Below are positions 17,321-25,469 of a DNA stretch of 64,000 nucleotides, piece by piece. The stretch covers positions 87,318 to 151,317 of the forward strand of contig NZ_MDDR01000020.1 of assembly GCF_001870435.1 (NCBI RefSeq). Direction: 5' to 3'. The position numbers were made by a program, and so were the translations under genes. This stretch comes from Pseudomonas costantinii (lineage in GTDB: Bacteria > Pseudomonadota > Gammaproteobacteria > Pseudomonadales > Pseudomonadaceae). How positions within the stretch are numbered: the first letter of the stretch is position 1; the number at the start of each line of letters is the position of its first letter. The notes under the pieces were generated by a model, which worked only from the letters and a program-made list of their open reading frames with translations, was not told the DNA's origin and searched no databases.

Positions 17321-18772
17321 TTAGAACTTGTAAGTGGCGGACACGCTGACGATGTCGCCTGAGGACTCGGCCGTACCGTCGAGTCGGCCACCACCAAGAC
17401 GATCGATGTTCTGGGTCCTGATATTGACCTTCTCGACAAACTGGTGCGAATACGCGGCATCCAACGTCAAGCCGGGAATGGCCTTGATGTCGTAACCGGC
17501 GCCCAGCGACGCAAAATAGCGGTTGCCGTCAGGGATACGTGGGTCGCGCGTCGAGTTACGGGTCGGGGTCTGGTCATACGCCACACCGGCCCGCAAGGTC
17601 AGCTCATCCGTGGCCCTGAAGTCGCCACCCAGGGAGTACATCCAGGCGTCCTTGTAGTTATAGGGAATGGCGACGATCGTCGACCCATCGGATTTGAGTG
17701 TCAGGTCCTTGAAGGATGACCATTGGGTCCACATGGCGCTGACGCCCAAGGTCCAACGGTCGTTGAACTGGTGCACCCAGTCAAACGCGGCAGTGGCGGG
17801 AATATCCAACTGAGTGCTGGCGTTGGCACCATTGGGATACAACTTCAGCCCAGGGTAAGCCGTTTCGACCAGTGTTTTACCGTTACCGAAGATCGTGTCA
17901 TCCGTCATCAAGCCGTTATTCAATGCATCAGCCCGGATGTTGTACTTACCGGTCATCTTGTTTTTGATTTTGGCGTGGTAGTTAACGCCCAGCGAATCCT
18001 GATCAGTCGGCTTCCAGACAATGCCGGTAAACCAGCCGACAGAGACATTGTCGACTTTGACGCGCATCAGTGCGGTACCGACGCCTGGCGGAAACGCCCC
18101 GTTACCCAAGCCTGGAGAGACCGAGGCTGCCGAAAACAGGTCGACGTTCTGGCTGACGAAACCTTGGCTACGCTGGACGATCAAGCCACCACCGATGGAG
18201 AAATCGTCGCGCACTTTGAAGGATAAGGAACCCGTCAGGCCGACGGTTTCAATTTTGGTGTCCACGGCGAAGTCGCGGAACTTGGAGTTTTCATCCCATG
18301 TGGTACGCATACCTTGCGGCACGACCTGACTGAGGCCGAATGCAAAGCGGTCACCGATCGGGATAACCAGAAAACCGGTGGGCAGCCATGCGGTGAAACC
18401 GCCTTGGCCACCATCATTATGGTTAACCGTTGCAGTACTCGGATCAAAGCTGCCATCCGGCATCACCGCAGTATTGGTGACTGGATTACCTTGGTAATCG
18501 TAAGCCTGGCCGCTGTATTTGATCTTGACCCGGGCATAGTCGACGGTCTGTTGCACGACGGCTTGGTCGACAAACGCCATGGCCGCTGGGTTGTTGTACG
18601 CAGAACTTGGGTCGTTCTTGAACAGAGAACCGCCGCCGAACGCCCGACCCCAGCCAGGGGCACCGTAAGTCGGCGTAGAGAAACCACCTGCCTGTACGGG
18701 CGCGGTGCTCATCAGCCCCCCCAGTATTGCCAGCCCCAGCAGTGTTTTAGCCTGTTGTTTCTTAGTGATCAT
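17321..18772 (-). CDS. FadL/OmpP1-family outer membrane transporter for long-chain hydrophobic compounds
   Basis: 483 residues. A signal peptide (KTLLGLAILGGLMSTAPVQA) is followed by mature GGFSTPTYGAPGWGRAFGGG, matching the N-terminal NPA-type hatch region (SAYNNPAAMAFVDQ contains the NPA motif). Alternating beta-strands follow, ending in aromatic SVSATYKF, the usual C-terminal outer-membrane signal. FadL-family channels import fatty acids, alkanes and aromatics across the outer membrane. ATG 18772 has AAGGAG upstream. Its place between PraB-like genes and acyl-CoA dehydrogenase supports a role in hydrocarbon or fatty-acid uptake. Confidence 0.9.
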   Translation of the reverse strand: MITKKQQAKTLLGLAILGGLMSTAPVQAGGFSTPTYGAPGWGRAFGGGSLFKNDPSSAYNNPAAMAFVDQAVVQQTVDYARVKIKYSGQAYDYQGNPVTNTAVMPDGSFDPSTATVNHNDGGQGGFTAWLPTGFLVIPIGDRFAFGLSQVVPQGMRTTWDENSKFRDFAVDTKIETVGLTGSLSFKVRDDFSIGGGLIVQRSQGFVSQNVDLFSAASVSPGLGNGAFPPGVGTALMRVKVDNVSVGWFTGIVWKPTDQDSLGVNYHAKIKNKMTGKYNIRADALNNGLMTDDTIFGNGKTLVETAYPGLKLYPNGANASTQLDIPATAAFDWVHQFNDRWTLGVSAMWTQWSSFKDLTLKSDGSTIVAIPYNYKDAWMYSLGGDFRATDELTLRAGVAYDQTPTRNSTRDPRIPDGNRYFASLGAGYDIKAIPGLTLDAAYSHQFVEKVNIRTQNIDRLGGGRLDGTAESSGDIVSVSATYKF

Positions 18773-18823
18773 GCGGCACTCCTTATTATTATGCGCGTCC
18801 GGCATTGCCGGCTTTCCACGTCA

Positions 18824-18849
18824 GCCGGCACCTCTGGCGAGGCGCCGGC
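18824..18849 (-). terminator. Hairpin between the first PraB-like gene and FadL
   Basis: GCCGGCACCTC and GAGGCGCCGGC pair with one mismatch around TGGC. It is 44 bases beyond the stop of the PraB-like gene on the minus strand. No clear T run follows, so it may attenuate or stabilise rather than terminate. Confidence 0.5.
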
Positions 18850-18892
18850 CTTTCAACGGGTGATCAACCCTTTGTTCTGCAACGCGGGGGCG

Positions 18893-19396
18893 TTATGGGT
18901 TAACAGTCAGACCGCTGGCAGTCGTGGTCAGCGACACAATGTTGCAGCCGCCACTCAGTGCCTGGTTGGACGCTGTCAGAGTGTGAGCCGCAGCGTCCCA
19001 AACCACGTTGATTGAGGTTGGGCCGCAATCAGTGCCAGGAATGATGATGGTCTTTTTGATGGTGTAACCAACGTTATCCACTTGGCCTGTGGTGCCCGAC
19101 AATGCGGTCAGCTTCCAGCCCGGCGACGGGATGCTTTTCAGGGTTGGCAGACTGCACAGACCACCACCGGTCAGCGCCGCGTTGTTGATGGTGGCAATGC
19201 CGCCACTGACGTTACCGCTGAAAGTAATGCCACACGTCACAGAGCCCCCGAATGAAGACGGTGACTGCACCACGATGGAGCCTGCGGTGGTGGTGAAAGG
19301 ACCTTCAGGGCTGATCGAAGCCGCACTGGCCATCGAAGCCGCACCAACGCACAGAGCAAACGAAGTTACACAAACGAGGGTTTTCAAGCTTTTCAT
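18893..19396 (-). CDS. PraB-like secreted protein (alkane oxidation activator family), copy 1
   Basis: 167 residues. A signal peptide (MKSLKTLVCVTSFALCVGAA then SMASA) is followed by mature ASISPEGPFTTTAGSIVVQS. The mature part is rich in Gly, Thr and Ser, with four spaced cysteines (VTCGITF, GLCSLP, TDCGPTS, GGCNIVS). The layout is that of the small exported proteins annotated in Pseudomonas as PraA/PraB, extracellular proteins that stimulate n-alkane utilisation. Copy 2 at 19528 shares the N-terminal ISPEG/IEPAG start, the CGPT(S) region with WDAAAHTL/WDNATGKL, and the final cysteine. AGGAA precedes the ATG. Mode of action is unknown; emulsification or hydrocarbon binding is inferred. Confidence 0.72.
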   Translation of the reverse strand: MKSLKTLVCVTSFALCVGAASMASAASISPEGPFTTTAGSIVVQSPSSFGGSVTCGITFSGNVSGGIATINNAALTGGGLCSLPTLKSIPSPGWKLTALSGTTGQVDNVGYTIKKTIIIPGTDCGPTSINVVWDAAAHTLTASNQALSGGCNIVSLTTTASGLTVNP

Positions 19397-19527
19397 TATT
19401 GTTCCTCACATGTAATGGCGAGTCATTCGCCGGGGTAATGGCCATGAACGAGAGGTCACGGTGAATCTGCAGAACTTCCCTTTCCAGCCAAATTTCAATT
19501 CATTTACCGCTACACATTCTGGGGGTA

Positions 19528-20022
19528 TTACTCAACGACCTTGAAAGTCGGCGGCATCTTGATCGACACCGTTTTTATGGTGCAGTCTTCGCCAATCGGT
19601 ACATTCGCGGCTTCCAACTTACCGGTGGCGTTATCCCACGTACCGTCGGCGGTAGAGGGACCGCACTTACCGCCCAGGCCGAACGCGTGAACATCTACGC
19701 TGATCTTCGACATGGAACCGCTTTTTGTATCTTTGGCAACTAATACCCACGGCAAGTTAATCGCTTCGACACGGCTGCACTTGAGACCGCCATCGAACTC
19801 AACTTTGTCGACATTCACCGAGGCACCATCGGCCGCCACCTTGCCGGCGACCTTGATGGTGCAGTCGGCGCTGATCAGCGCGCCTTTGGAAAAACTGATG
19901 GGACCTTGGGCAGTAAAGGCACTGCCGGCGGGTTCGATACGTGCAGCCTGGGCTTGGTGATAAACAATCAGGCCCAGGGCGGCCAATACGATATGCGTGG
20001 TGAACTTGGCAGGGCTATGCAT
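19528..20022 (-). CDS. PraB-like secreted protein (alkane oxidation activator family), copy 2
   Basis: 164 residues. A signal peptide (KFTTHIVLAALGLIVYHQAQA) precedes ARIEPAGSAFTAQGPISFSK. Four cysteines (SADCTIKV, LKCSRVE, GKCGPST, EDCTIKT) match the spacing of copy 1, giving weak but consistent paralogy across the whole length. AAGGACG lies upstream of the ATG. The gap to copy 1 is 131 bases and contains no gene. Being between alkB and the FadL gene supports a role in handling insoluble hydrocarbon outside the cell. Confidence 0.7.
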   Translation of the reverse strand: MHSPAKFTTHIVLAALGLIVYHQAQAARIEPAGSAFTAQGPISFSKGALISADCTIKVAGKVAADGASVNVDKVEFDGGLKCSRVEAINLPWVLVAKDTKSGSMSKISVDVHAFGLGGKCGPSTADGTWDNATGKLEAANVPIGEDCTIKTVSIKMPPTFKVVE

Positions 20023-20154
20023 GGTGTACGTCCTTCCCTTGAAATTATTGTTGTAGGGTCAAACAACTTTCTTGCCACGAAATCGGTAAACCTTAGGCGA
20101 TATAAACCTGCGCGATACACAGATCCCGAGTACGCCCACTCACTTCAATTCACA

Positions 20155-21435
20155 TCAGAACGGTCTGGCGCTGTTACTGTATTTTTCCAAGTACTTCAAA
20201 CGTTGTGACGGTTGAAGATTGGTCAGGGTAATGTCCCCCGAATAATGATTCAGTACCCGATGGTCCATGCGACGTCGCCATAAGTAAGGCACGTAGGCCC
20301 AGACAATCATGCTCGCGTAACCGTAAGGCAGTTGCGGCGACTCATCAAAGTGGCGCAACGACTGATAACTACGCGTGGGGTTGGCATGGTGATCGGAGTG
20401 CCGCTGTAATTGAAACAGAAAGATATTGGTGACAATCCTATTACTGTTCCAAGAGTGCCGAGGCGAGCAACGCTCATAACGGCCATTGGGTAACTTCTGA
20501 CGTTTAAGGCCGTAGTGCTCGACGTAGTTCACCACTTCCAGCAACGAAAAACCGTAGATGCCTTGAATGATCAGGAACGGAATCACCGCCACCCCCAGCC
20601 AGGCAATCATCGCGCCCCACAACACCACGCTGTACATCCAGGCACTGAGCACGGCGTTCTTCCAGTGCAAGGCCGGCAGGCCAAGTTTGCTCAGGCGCTC
20701 ACGTTCCAGGTTCCAGGCCGAATACGCACTGAACCACACCGAGCGCGGCAGGAAGGCCCAGAAACTCTCACCCAGGCGCGAGCTGGCCGGATCTTCCGGG
20801 GTGGCGACACGCACGTGATGACCACGGTTGTGTTCGGTGTAGAAGTGCCCGTAGAACGTCGGTGCCAGGGTGACTTTGGCCAGGAACACTTCCAGCGGCT
20901 TGGGCTTGTGCCCCAGCTCATGCGCAGTATTGATCGCGATCCCGGTGGCGGCGCCGGTAGACATCGCCATGCCCAGGTAAGTGAACCAGCTGACCTCGCC
21001 GTGCAACTCGGTGCGCGCAGTGATAAATGCAGCGGTTTGCGCAATCCAGCTCGAAGGATCGAGTGTTGCGGTGGCGTGCAGCAGGCCGCCATTGATGATC
21101 CAGTCGATACCGCCTGCGGCCAGCCAGCCGGTAATCACCAGGGATGAGATGACGAACAGCACACCGGTGTAGACGATCCAGCGGTAGTAGCTTTGGGATT
21201 CGAGGTTGCTGACAGCGGACTCGGGTGGGTTGCTGACGTCCTCACCGAGCAGACCGTCGATCAAGGGGATCAGGCCAAAGATCACCAATACACCGACCCA
21301 CCACAGCTGTTGTACACCGGTAGTGATGGCTAGGGCGCCGGAGAGCAATGGGGTTGCCAAAGGCATAATGCCAAGCCACCACAGATGGCGTTTGCCGTCG
21401 GTCCAAACGTGCGGGGTTGCCAGGGTCTGATTCAT
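20155..21435 (-). CDS. alkB: Alkane 1-monooxygenase (AlkB), integral membrane di-iron enzyme
   Basis: 426 residues with about six membrane helices. All AlkB histidine boxes are present: HELGHK (172-177), EHNRGHH (201-207), QRHSDHH (344-350), plus the AlkB hallmark NYVEHYG (303-309). It hydroxylates n-alkanes at the terminal carbon, taking electrons from rubredoxin and rubredoxin reductase; neither is encoded in this window, so they must come from elsewhere. ATG 21435 is set by GGAGG six bases upstream. Neighbours encode PraB-like proteins, FadL, FadD and beta-oxidation enzymes, which fits conversion of alkane to fatty acid to acetyl-CoA. Confidence 0.94.
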   Translation of the reverse strand: MNQTLATPHVWTDGKRHLWWLGIMPLATPLLSGALAITTGVQQLWWVGVLVIFGLIPLIDGLLGEDVSNPPESAVSNLESQSYYRWIVYTGVLFVISSLVITGWLAAGGIDWIINGGLLHATATLDPSSWIAQTAAFITARTELHGEVSWFTYLGMAMSTGAATGIAINTAHELGHKPKPLEVFLAKVTLAPTFYGHFYTEHNRGHHVRVATPEDPASSRLGESFWAFLPRSVWFSAYSAWNLERERLSKLGLPALHWKNAVLSAWMYSVVLWGAMIAWLGVAVIPFLIIQGIYGFSLLEVVNYVEHYGLKRQKLPNGRYERCSPRHSWNSNRIVTNIFLFQLQRHSDHHANPTRSYQSLRHFDESPQLPYGYASMIVWAYVPYLWRRRMDHRVLNHYSGDITLTNLQPSQRLKYLEKYSNSARPF

Positions 21436-21752
21436 GGCAGCCTCCGGACAAGGCGGATTGGCAGGGCAGTACATTGAGTCATAAACAGGTCCACGGAGCG
21501 CTGACTGCCCCGAGAAATCAACCATGCGATAAAAGACGTTTTTTTCATTATTTTATTCGCTCTTAGGCATTTCAAAAATTGTTTCAAATTAGACATTGAA
21601 ATAATTTTTTAAATAAATAGCGCGGAATCGTTAGGTCGTCAACTATTTTCTCGGAGCCTTTTTTACGTGACCGGGCAGTCTCTTTTTCAGCCGTTTGGTC
21701 AGGTGTCTAAAGCAGGCATCGACGCCGTTGAACCGCGAATTGGATGGCACAA
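21436..21752 (-). promoter_or_regulatory. alkB promoter region: sigma-70 hexamers with two TTCAAA half-site repeats downstream
   Basis: 317 non-coding bases. On the minus strand TTGACG (21642-21637) and TATTTA (21619-21614) are 17 bases apart, a good sigma-70 promoter with a start expected near 21607. Just downstream lie TTCAAA at 21571-21576, TTCAAA at 21583-21588 and ATTGAA at 21595-21600. The last two form TTCAAA-N6-ATTGAA, the same spacing as the palindrome at 17182. That position, over the first transcribed bases, would suit a repressor. Confidence 0.55.
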
Positions 21753-22751
21753 TTATTTGCTCGCCAGGGCAAAGGGCGGATGCAAGACCATGGCGCTTTC
21801 CGGTTGCCGGACGCGCTTCGCAACCTGCTCCACCACCGCAGCCACGCGCTCTGTGGCGGTGATCGGCAACATATGGCCACGCCCTTCCACCACCTGCAAC
21901 TTCAGCCCTGGCACCTTGCTCGCCAATGCCTGGCCATGCTTTTGGAAGTCCAGCACCTTGTCTTGCGCGCCATAAATCAGCCCGATCGGCAGGGTCAGTT
22001 GCGCGTAGCGCTTGACCATATCCGGCAGGTCATCATTGACGAGGTTGATCTCGCTGGAGGCGGCATAGAAGTTGTCAGGACGCATACCGAGCAGCCCGCC
22101 ACCGCGCGTGGCGAAGTCTGGCGGCGCGGTGTCGGGCGCGAACACGCCCTTGACCACCGCACCTTTTGTCAGCAGGCCGATCGGCATGGTCAGGGTGCGC
22201 GACATCCACCGCCGCAACCAGGCCGGGCGCACCGCCAATGACAAGAACACCATCGGCAGCATGCGTTGGGGGTGGGTCAGCGGCGCCACCAGGATCAACC
22301 CCGACACTGCATGGGGATGGTCAAGCGCCAGCGCCAAGGAAATTGCACCACCCAGGGAATGCCCCAATACCAGCGGTTTATCCAGGTCCAGTGTCTTGAT
22401 AAAGCCAGCAATTTGTCGGGCCTGGGCCGGCAGGTCTGCCGCCGTGCCGGTGTGCCGGGTGGAATAGCCTGAACCTGGACGATCAACCGTGATCACCCGA
22501 AAGCGTTCACGCAACTGACCGGACAAGGCATAGGTCAGGTTGCGACTGCTGCCCATCAGCCCATGAATCATCAGCAGCGGTGGGCCTTTACCCTCCTCTA
22601 CATAGTGGAAACGCTCACCGTCGATTTCCACGAAGCGCCCGTTGATCGGAACGGCCGCTTCAATGCGCCGTGTCATCCAGGCGCTGAAACCCCACAACAC
22701 TGCGCTCGCACCTACTAACACAGCCGCAGCGACAACCCATTCGACAGCCAT
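21753..22751 (-). CDS. Alpha/beta hydrolase, membrane-anchored (esterase/lipase-like)
   Basis: 332 residues. An N-terminal hydrophobic anchor (VVAAAVLVGASAVLWGFSAW) is followed by an alpha/beta-hydrolase fold. LLMIHGLMGSSRNL holds the oxyanion HG, GHSLGGAISLAL the nucleophilic Ser, IYGAQDKVLDFQ the acid Asp and EGRGHMLPIT the His. ATG 22751 is supported by AGAGGA upstream; a frame extension to 22874 looks spurious. Encoded upstream of alkB and divergent from the flavin monooxygenase, it could cleave esters produced by Baeyer-Villiger oxidation, or lipids; substrate not determined. Confidence 0.8.
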   Translation of the reverse strand: MAVEWVVAAAVLVGASAVLWGFSAWMTRRIEAAVPINGRFVEIDGERFHYVEEGKGPPLLMIHGLMGSSRNLTYALSGQLRERFRVITVDRPGSGYSTRHTGTAADLPAQARQIAGFIKTLDLDKPLVLGHSLGGAISLALALDHPHAVSGLILVAPLTHPQRMLPMVFLSLAVRPAWLRRWMSRTLTMPIGLLTKGAVVKGVFAPDTAPPDFATRGGGLLGMRPDNFYAASSEINLVNDDLPDMVKRYAQLTLPIGLIYGAQDKVLDFQKHGQALASKVPGLKLQVVEGRGHMLPITATERVAAVVEQVAKRVRQPESAMVLHPPFALASK

Positions 22752-23028
22752 AGCTCGGTCCTCTGCTTCCCTGCCGCTGGCGACCCGACCGGAATTGATC
22801 AAGGCCTCAGCCATCGTCCACACCCTGGACCTAAACTTGATGCATACCGTGCTCGTCCGTCGGACAAGTCGCATATGCGGAACAAGGTCCTAGCGTAGGC
22901 GATATTTTCAGGTAGATTATTTAAAATCTTTTTTAAAATAATTAATTCAATTTTTCTTTGCAATGGTGTTCTATCTAAAAAGACAAAACAAAAACAGGAG
23001 CACATCTGATGCCCATGAAGGACAGCCT
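22752..23028. promoter_or_regulatory. Divergent AT-rich control region between hydrolase and monooxygenase operons
   Basis: 277 bases between two divergent operons. 22905-22965 is strikingly AT-rich and contains TTTAAA-N6-TTTAAA at 22920-22937, a variant of the TTCAAA-N6-TTTGAA motif, 92-109 bases before the monooxygenase ATG. The rest carries no gene except a seven-codon leader at 23009. No clear sigma-70 hexamers could be assigned for either direction. Confidence 0.45.
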
Positions 23029-23032
23029 ATGA
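23009..23032 (+). other. Putative seven-codon leader ORF overlapping the monooxygenase start
   Basis: ATG at 23009 begins MPMKDSL and stops with TGA at 23030-23032, overlapping the monooxygenase ATG (23029) in the form ATGA. It has its own AGGAG (22996-23000) eight bases upstream. The leader could couple or tune translation of the monooxygenase, whose own AAGGA (23019-23023) lies inside the leader. Confidence 0.4.
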
Positions 23033-24567
23033 ATGCCCAGAGTGATTCAATCGACATCGCCATCATCGGTTCAGGCTTTGCCGGCCTGTGCATGGCGATC
23101 AAACTCAAGGAAGCCGGGCTCACCGACTTCTTTATCGCCGAGCAAGCCGCCACACTCGGTGGCACATGGCGCGACAACCATTACCCAGGTTGTGCCTGCG
23201 ACGTGCAGTCCCACGTGTATTCTTTTTCGTTTGCGCCCAACCCCGACTGGACGCGGCAATTTGCGCAGCAAGCGCAGATCCGCGCCTACCTTGAGCAATG
23301 CGCACAGCGATTTGAGCTGGCGCCTTATCTGCGCTTCGGCATGGGCCTTGAGCGCGCGGTATTTGATGACCAACAGCAACGCTGGCAACTGACGTTCAGC
23401 AATGGCCGCCAAGTCAGCGCGCGGGTGCTGGTGTCCGGCATGGGCGGGTTATCGCGCCCGGCGCTGCCGGATATTCCGGGGCTCGACAGTTTCAAGGGCA
23501 AGCGCTTTCACTCCCAACAGTGGGACCATGACTATTCACTGAAGGGCAAACGCGTGGCGGTCATCGGCACCGGCGCCAGTGCCATCCAGTTCGTACCGCA
23601 GATCGCACCGCAGGTGGCCCATCTGGACCTGTTCCAGCGCACTCCGCCCTGGATCATGCCCAAGCCGGATCGGGCGATTTCGCGCTTCGAGCGCTGGGTT
23701 TTCAAGCACCTGCCCTTCACACAACGCCTGGCGCGCAGTGCCTTGTACTGGTCACTGGAAGTACGCGTGGTCGGCTTTGCCCGGCATCCGCGACTGATGC
23801 AAATGGTGCAGAAAATCGCCCAGCGTCACCTGCACAAGCAAGTGGCCCGCCCTTCCCTGCGCAAGGCCCTGACGCCGGACTACACCATCGGCTGCAAGCG
23901 CGTGTTGATCTCCAATGACTATTACCCGGCGCTCTCGCGCAGCAATGTCGAGGTGGTCACCGACAAGGTGCTGCGCATCGAAGCCGACGGCGTGATCACG
24001 GCCGACGGCATCAAGCATCCGGCCGACTGCCTGATCTTCGGCACCGGTTTCCAGGCCACCGACCCTTTGCCCCGCGATTGCATCATCGGCGAAGGCGGTA
24101 TCGACCTGATGGACGCCTGGCACGATGGCGCCCATGCCTACAAAGGCACCACGGTGCCGGGCTATCCGAACCTGTTCCTGATCGTCGGGCCCAACACGGG
24201 ACTGGGGCACAATTCGATGATTCTGATGATCGAGGCCCAAGTCACCTACATCCTTGATGCACTCCAGCAAATGCAGCGCCAACGCATCGCCACGGTGGAC
24301 GTCAAACCCGCCGTCGAACGGGCCTACAACCAGCAACTGCAGGACCAACTCAAGCGCACCATCTGGAACACCGGCGGTTGCCAGAGCTGGTACCTGGACC
24401 CACGCACCGGCAAGAACACCACCCTGTGGCCCGGTTCGACCTGGCGCTTCAAACAGGTCACCCGCCATTTCGCGCTCAAGGACTATGTCGCCGTTGCGCT
24501 CCCTGTCACCCCAGTTCCCCGCGCCGTTGCGACGCCCCAGCCCACCGCAGAAGGCAGCCTGTCATGA
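23029..24567 (+). CDS. Flavin-dependent monooxygenase, Baeyer-Villiger type
   Basis: 512 residues. The FAD-binding Rossmann motif is IIGSGFAGLCMAIKL (residues 12-26). The Baeyer-Villiger fingerprint FKGKRFHSQQW (155-165) follows, then the NADPH Rossmann motif VAVIGTGASAIQFVPQ (177-192). All fit a type I BVMO, also called MymA/EthA-like. Such enzymes insert oxygen next to a ketone to give an ester. The next genes (SDR, PF10118 hydrolase) overlap or follow closely, forming one operon. With the esterase encoded divergently, it could serve subterminal alkane or ketone oxidation (inference). Start 23029 is chosen for AAGGA and because the Rossmann strand starts at residue 9. Confidence 0.88.
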   Translation: MNAQSDSIDIAIIGSGFAGLCMAIKLKEAGLTDFFIAEQAATLGGTWRDNHYPGCACDVQSHVYSFSFAPNPDWTRQFAQQAQIRAYLEQCAQRFELAPYLRFGMGLERAVFDDQQQRWQLTFSNGRQVSARVLVSGMGGLSRPALPDIPGLDSFKGKRFHSQQWDHDYSLKGKRVAVIGTGASAIQFVPQIAPQVAHLDLFQRTPPWIMPKPDRAISRFERWVFKHLPFTQRLARSALYWSLEVRVVGFARHPRLMQMVQKIAQRHLHKQVARPSLRKALTPDYTIGCKRVLISNDYYPALSRSNVEVVTDKVLRIEADGVITADGIKHPADCLIFGTGFQATDPLPRDCIIGEGGIDLMDAWHDGAHAYKGTTVPGYPNLFLIVGPNTGLGHNSMILMIEAQVTYILDALQQMQRQRIATVDVKPAVERAYNQQLQDQLKRTIWNTGGCQSWYLDPRTGKNTTLWPGSTWRFKQVTRHFALKDYVAVALPVTPVPRAVATPQPTAEGSLS

Positions 24568-25454
24568 AGTCATTCAACGGCCGCGTGGCGGCGATTACGG
24601 GGGCGGCTTCCGGGATGGGCCGCGCATTGGCCTTGGCCCTGGCACGGGAAGGTTGCCACTTGGCCCTGGCGGACAAAAACAGCCAAGGGCTGGAACAGAC
24701 CCTGGCGCTGATCAAGTCCTCAACCCTGTCCCCGGTCACGATCACCACCCAGGTGCTGGATGTATCCGACCGCCAGGCCATGGAGGACTGGGCCGCGCGT
24801 TGCATGGCCGACCACGGTCAGGTCAACCTGATTTTCAACAACGCCGGCGTGGCGCTGTCGAGCACCGTCGAAGGCGTGGACTACGCCGATCTGGAATGGA
24901 TCGTCGGCATCAATTTCTGGGGAGTGGTGCATGGCACCAAGGCGTTTCTGCCGCTACTAAAAGCTTGCGGCGAGGGCCATGTGATCAACACCTCCAGTGT
25001 GTTCGGCCTGTTTGCCCAACCCGGTATGAGCGGCTACAACGCCACCAAGTTTGCCGTGCGCGGCTTTACCGAATCCCTGCGCCAGGAACTCGACCTGCAA
25101 CGCTGTGGCGTGTCCGCCACCTGCGTACACCCCGGTGGCATTCGTACCGATATCTGTCGCAGCAGCCGTATCGACGCCAACATGACCGGCTTTTTGATCC
25201 ACAGCGAGCAACAGGCCCGCGCCGATTTCGAAAAACTGTTCATTACCGATGCCGACCAGGCCGCCAAGGTGATCCTGCATGGCGTACGCAAGAACAAACG
25301 CCGCGTGCTGATCGGCCGCGATGCATATTTTCTCGACCTGCTCGCCCGTTGCCTGCCGGCGGCCTATCAGGCGCTGGTGGTATTCGCCAGCAAACGCATG
25401 GCCCCCAAACAACGCACGCCGGTGTTTGAAACCAACGACGAAACCCGTCTCTGA
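24564..25454 (+). CDS. Short-chain dehydrogenase/reductase (SDR)
   Basis: 296 residues. The cofactor loop ITGAASGMGRALALAL is at about residues 11-26, FNNAGVALSS follows, with catalytic Ser in NTSSVFGLFAQPG and YNATKFAVRG (YxxxK). The C-terminal extension (FLDLLARCLPAAYQALVVFA) is hydrophobic and could touch the membrane, as in SadH-like SDRs that sit beside flavin monooxygenases. Its ATG overlaps the monooxygenase stop (ATGA), so the two are coupled. A likely role is oxidation of a secondary alcohol to the ketone used by the monooxygenase, or the reverse; substrate not determined. Confidence 0.88.
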   Translation: MKSFNGRVAAITGAASGMGRALALALAREGCHLALADKNSQGLEQTLALIKSSTLSPVTITTQVLDVSDRQAMEDWAARCMADHGQVNLIFNNAGVALSSTVEGVDYADLEWIVGINFWGVVHGTKAFLPLLKACGEGHVINTSSVFGLFAQPGMSGYNATKFAVRGFTESLRQELDLQRCGVSATCVHPGGIRTDICRSSRIDANMTGFLIHSEQQARADFEKLFITDADQAAKVILHGVRKNKRRVLIGRDAYFLDLLARCLPAAYQALVVFASKRMAPKQRTPVFETNDETRL

Positions 25455-25469
25455 ACAGGAGCACGCAGC

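Noticed and set aside
24254..25429. 391-codon frame overlapping the BVMO and SDR genes on the same strand
   Set aside because: Frame-shifted reading of two well-supported genes; Arg/Pro/Ser-rich with no domain.
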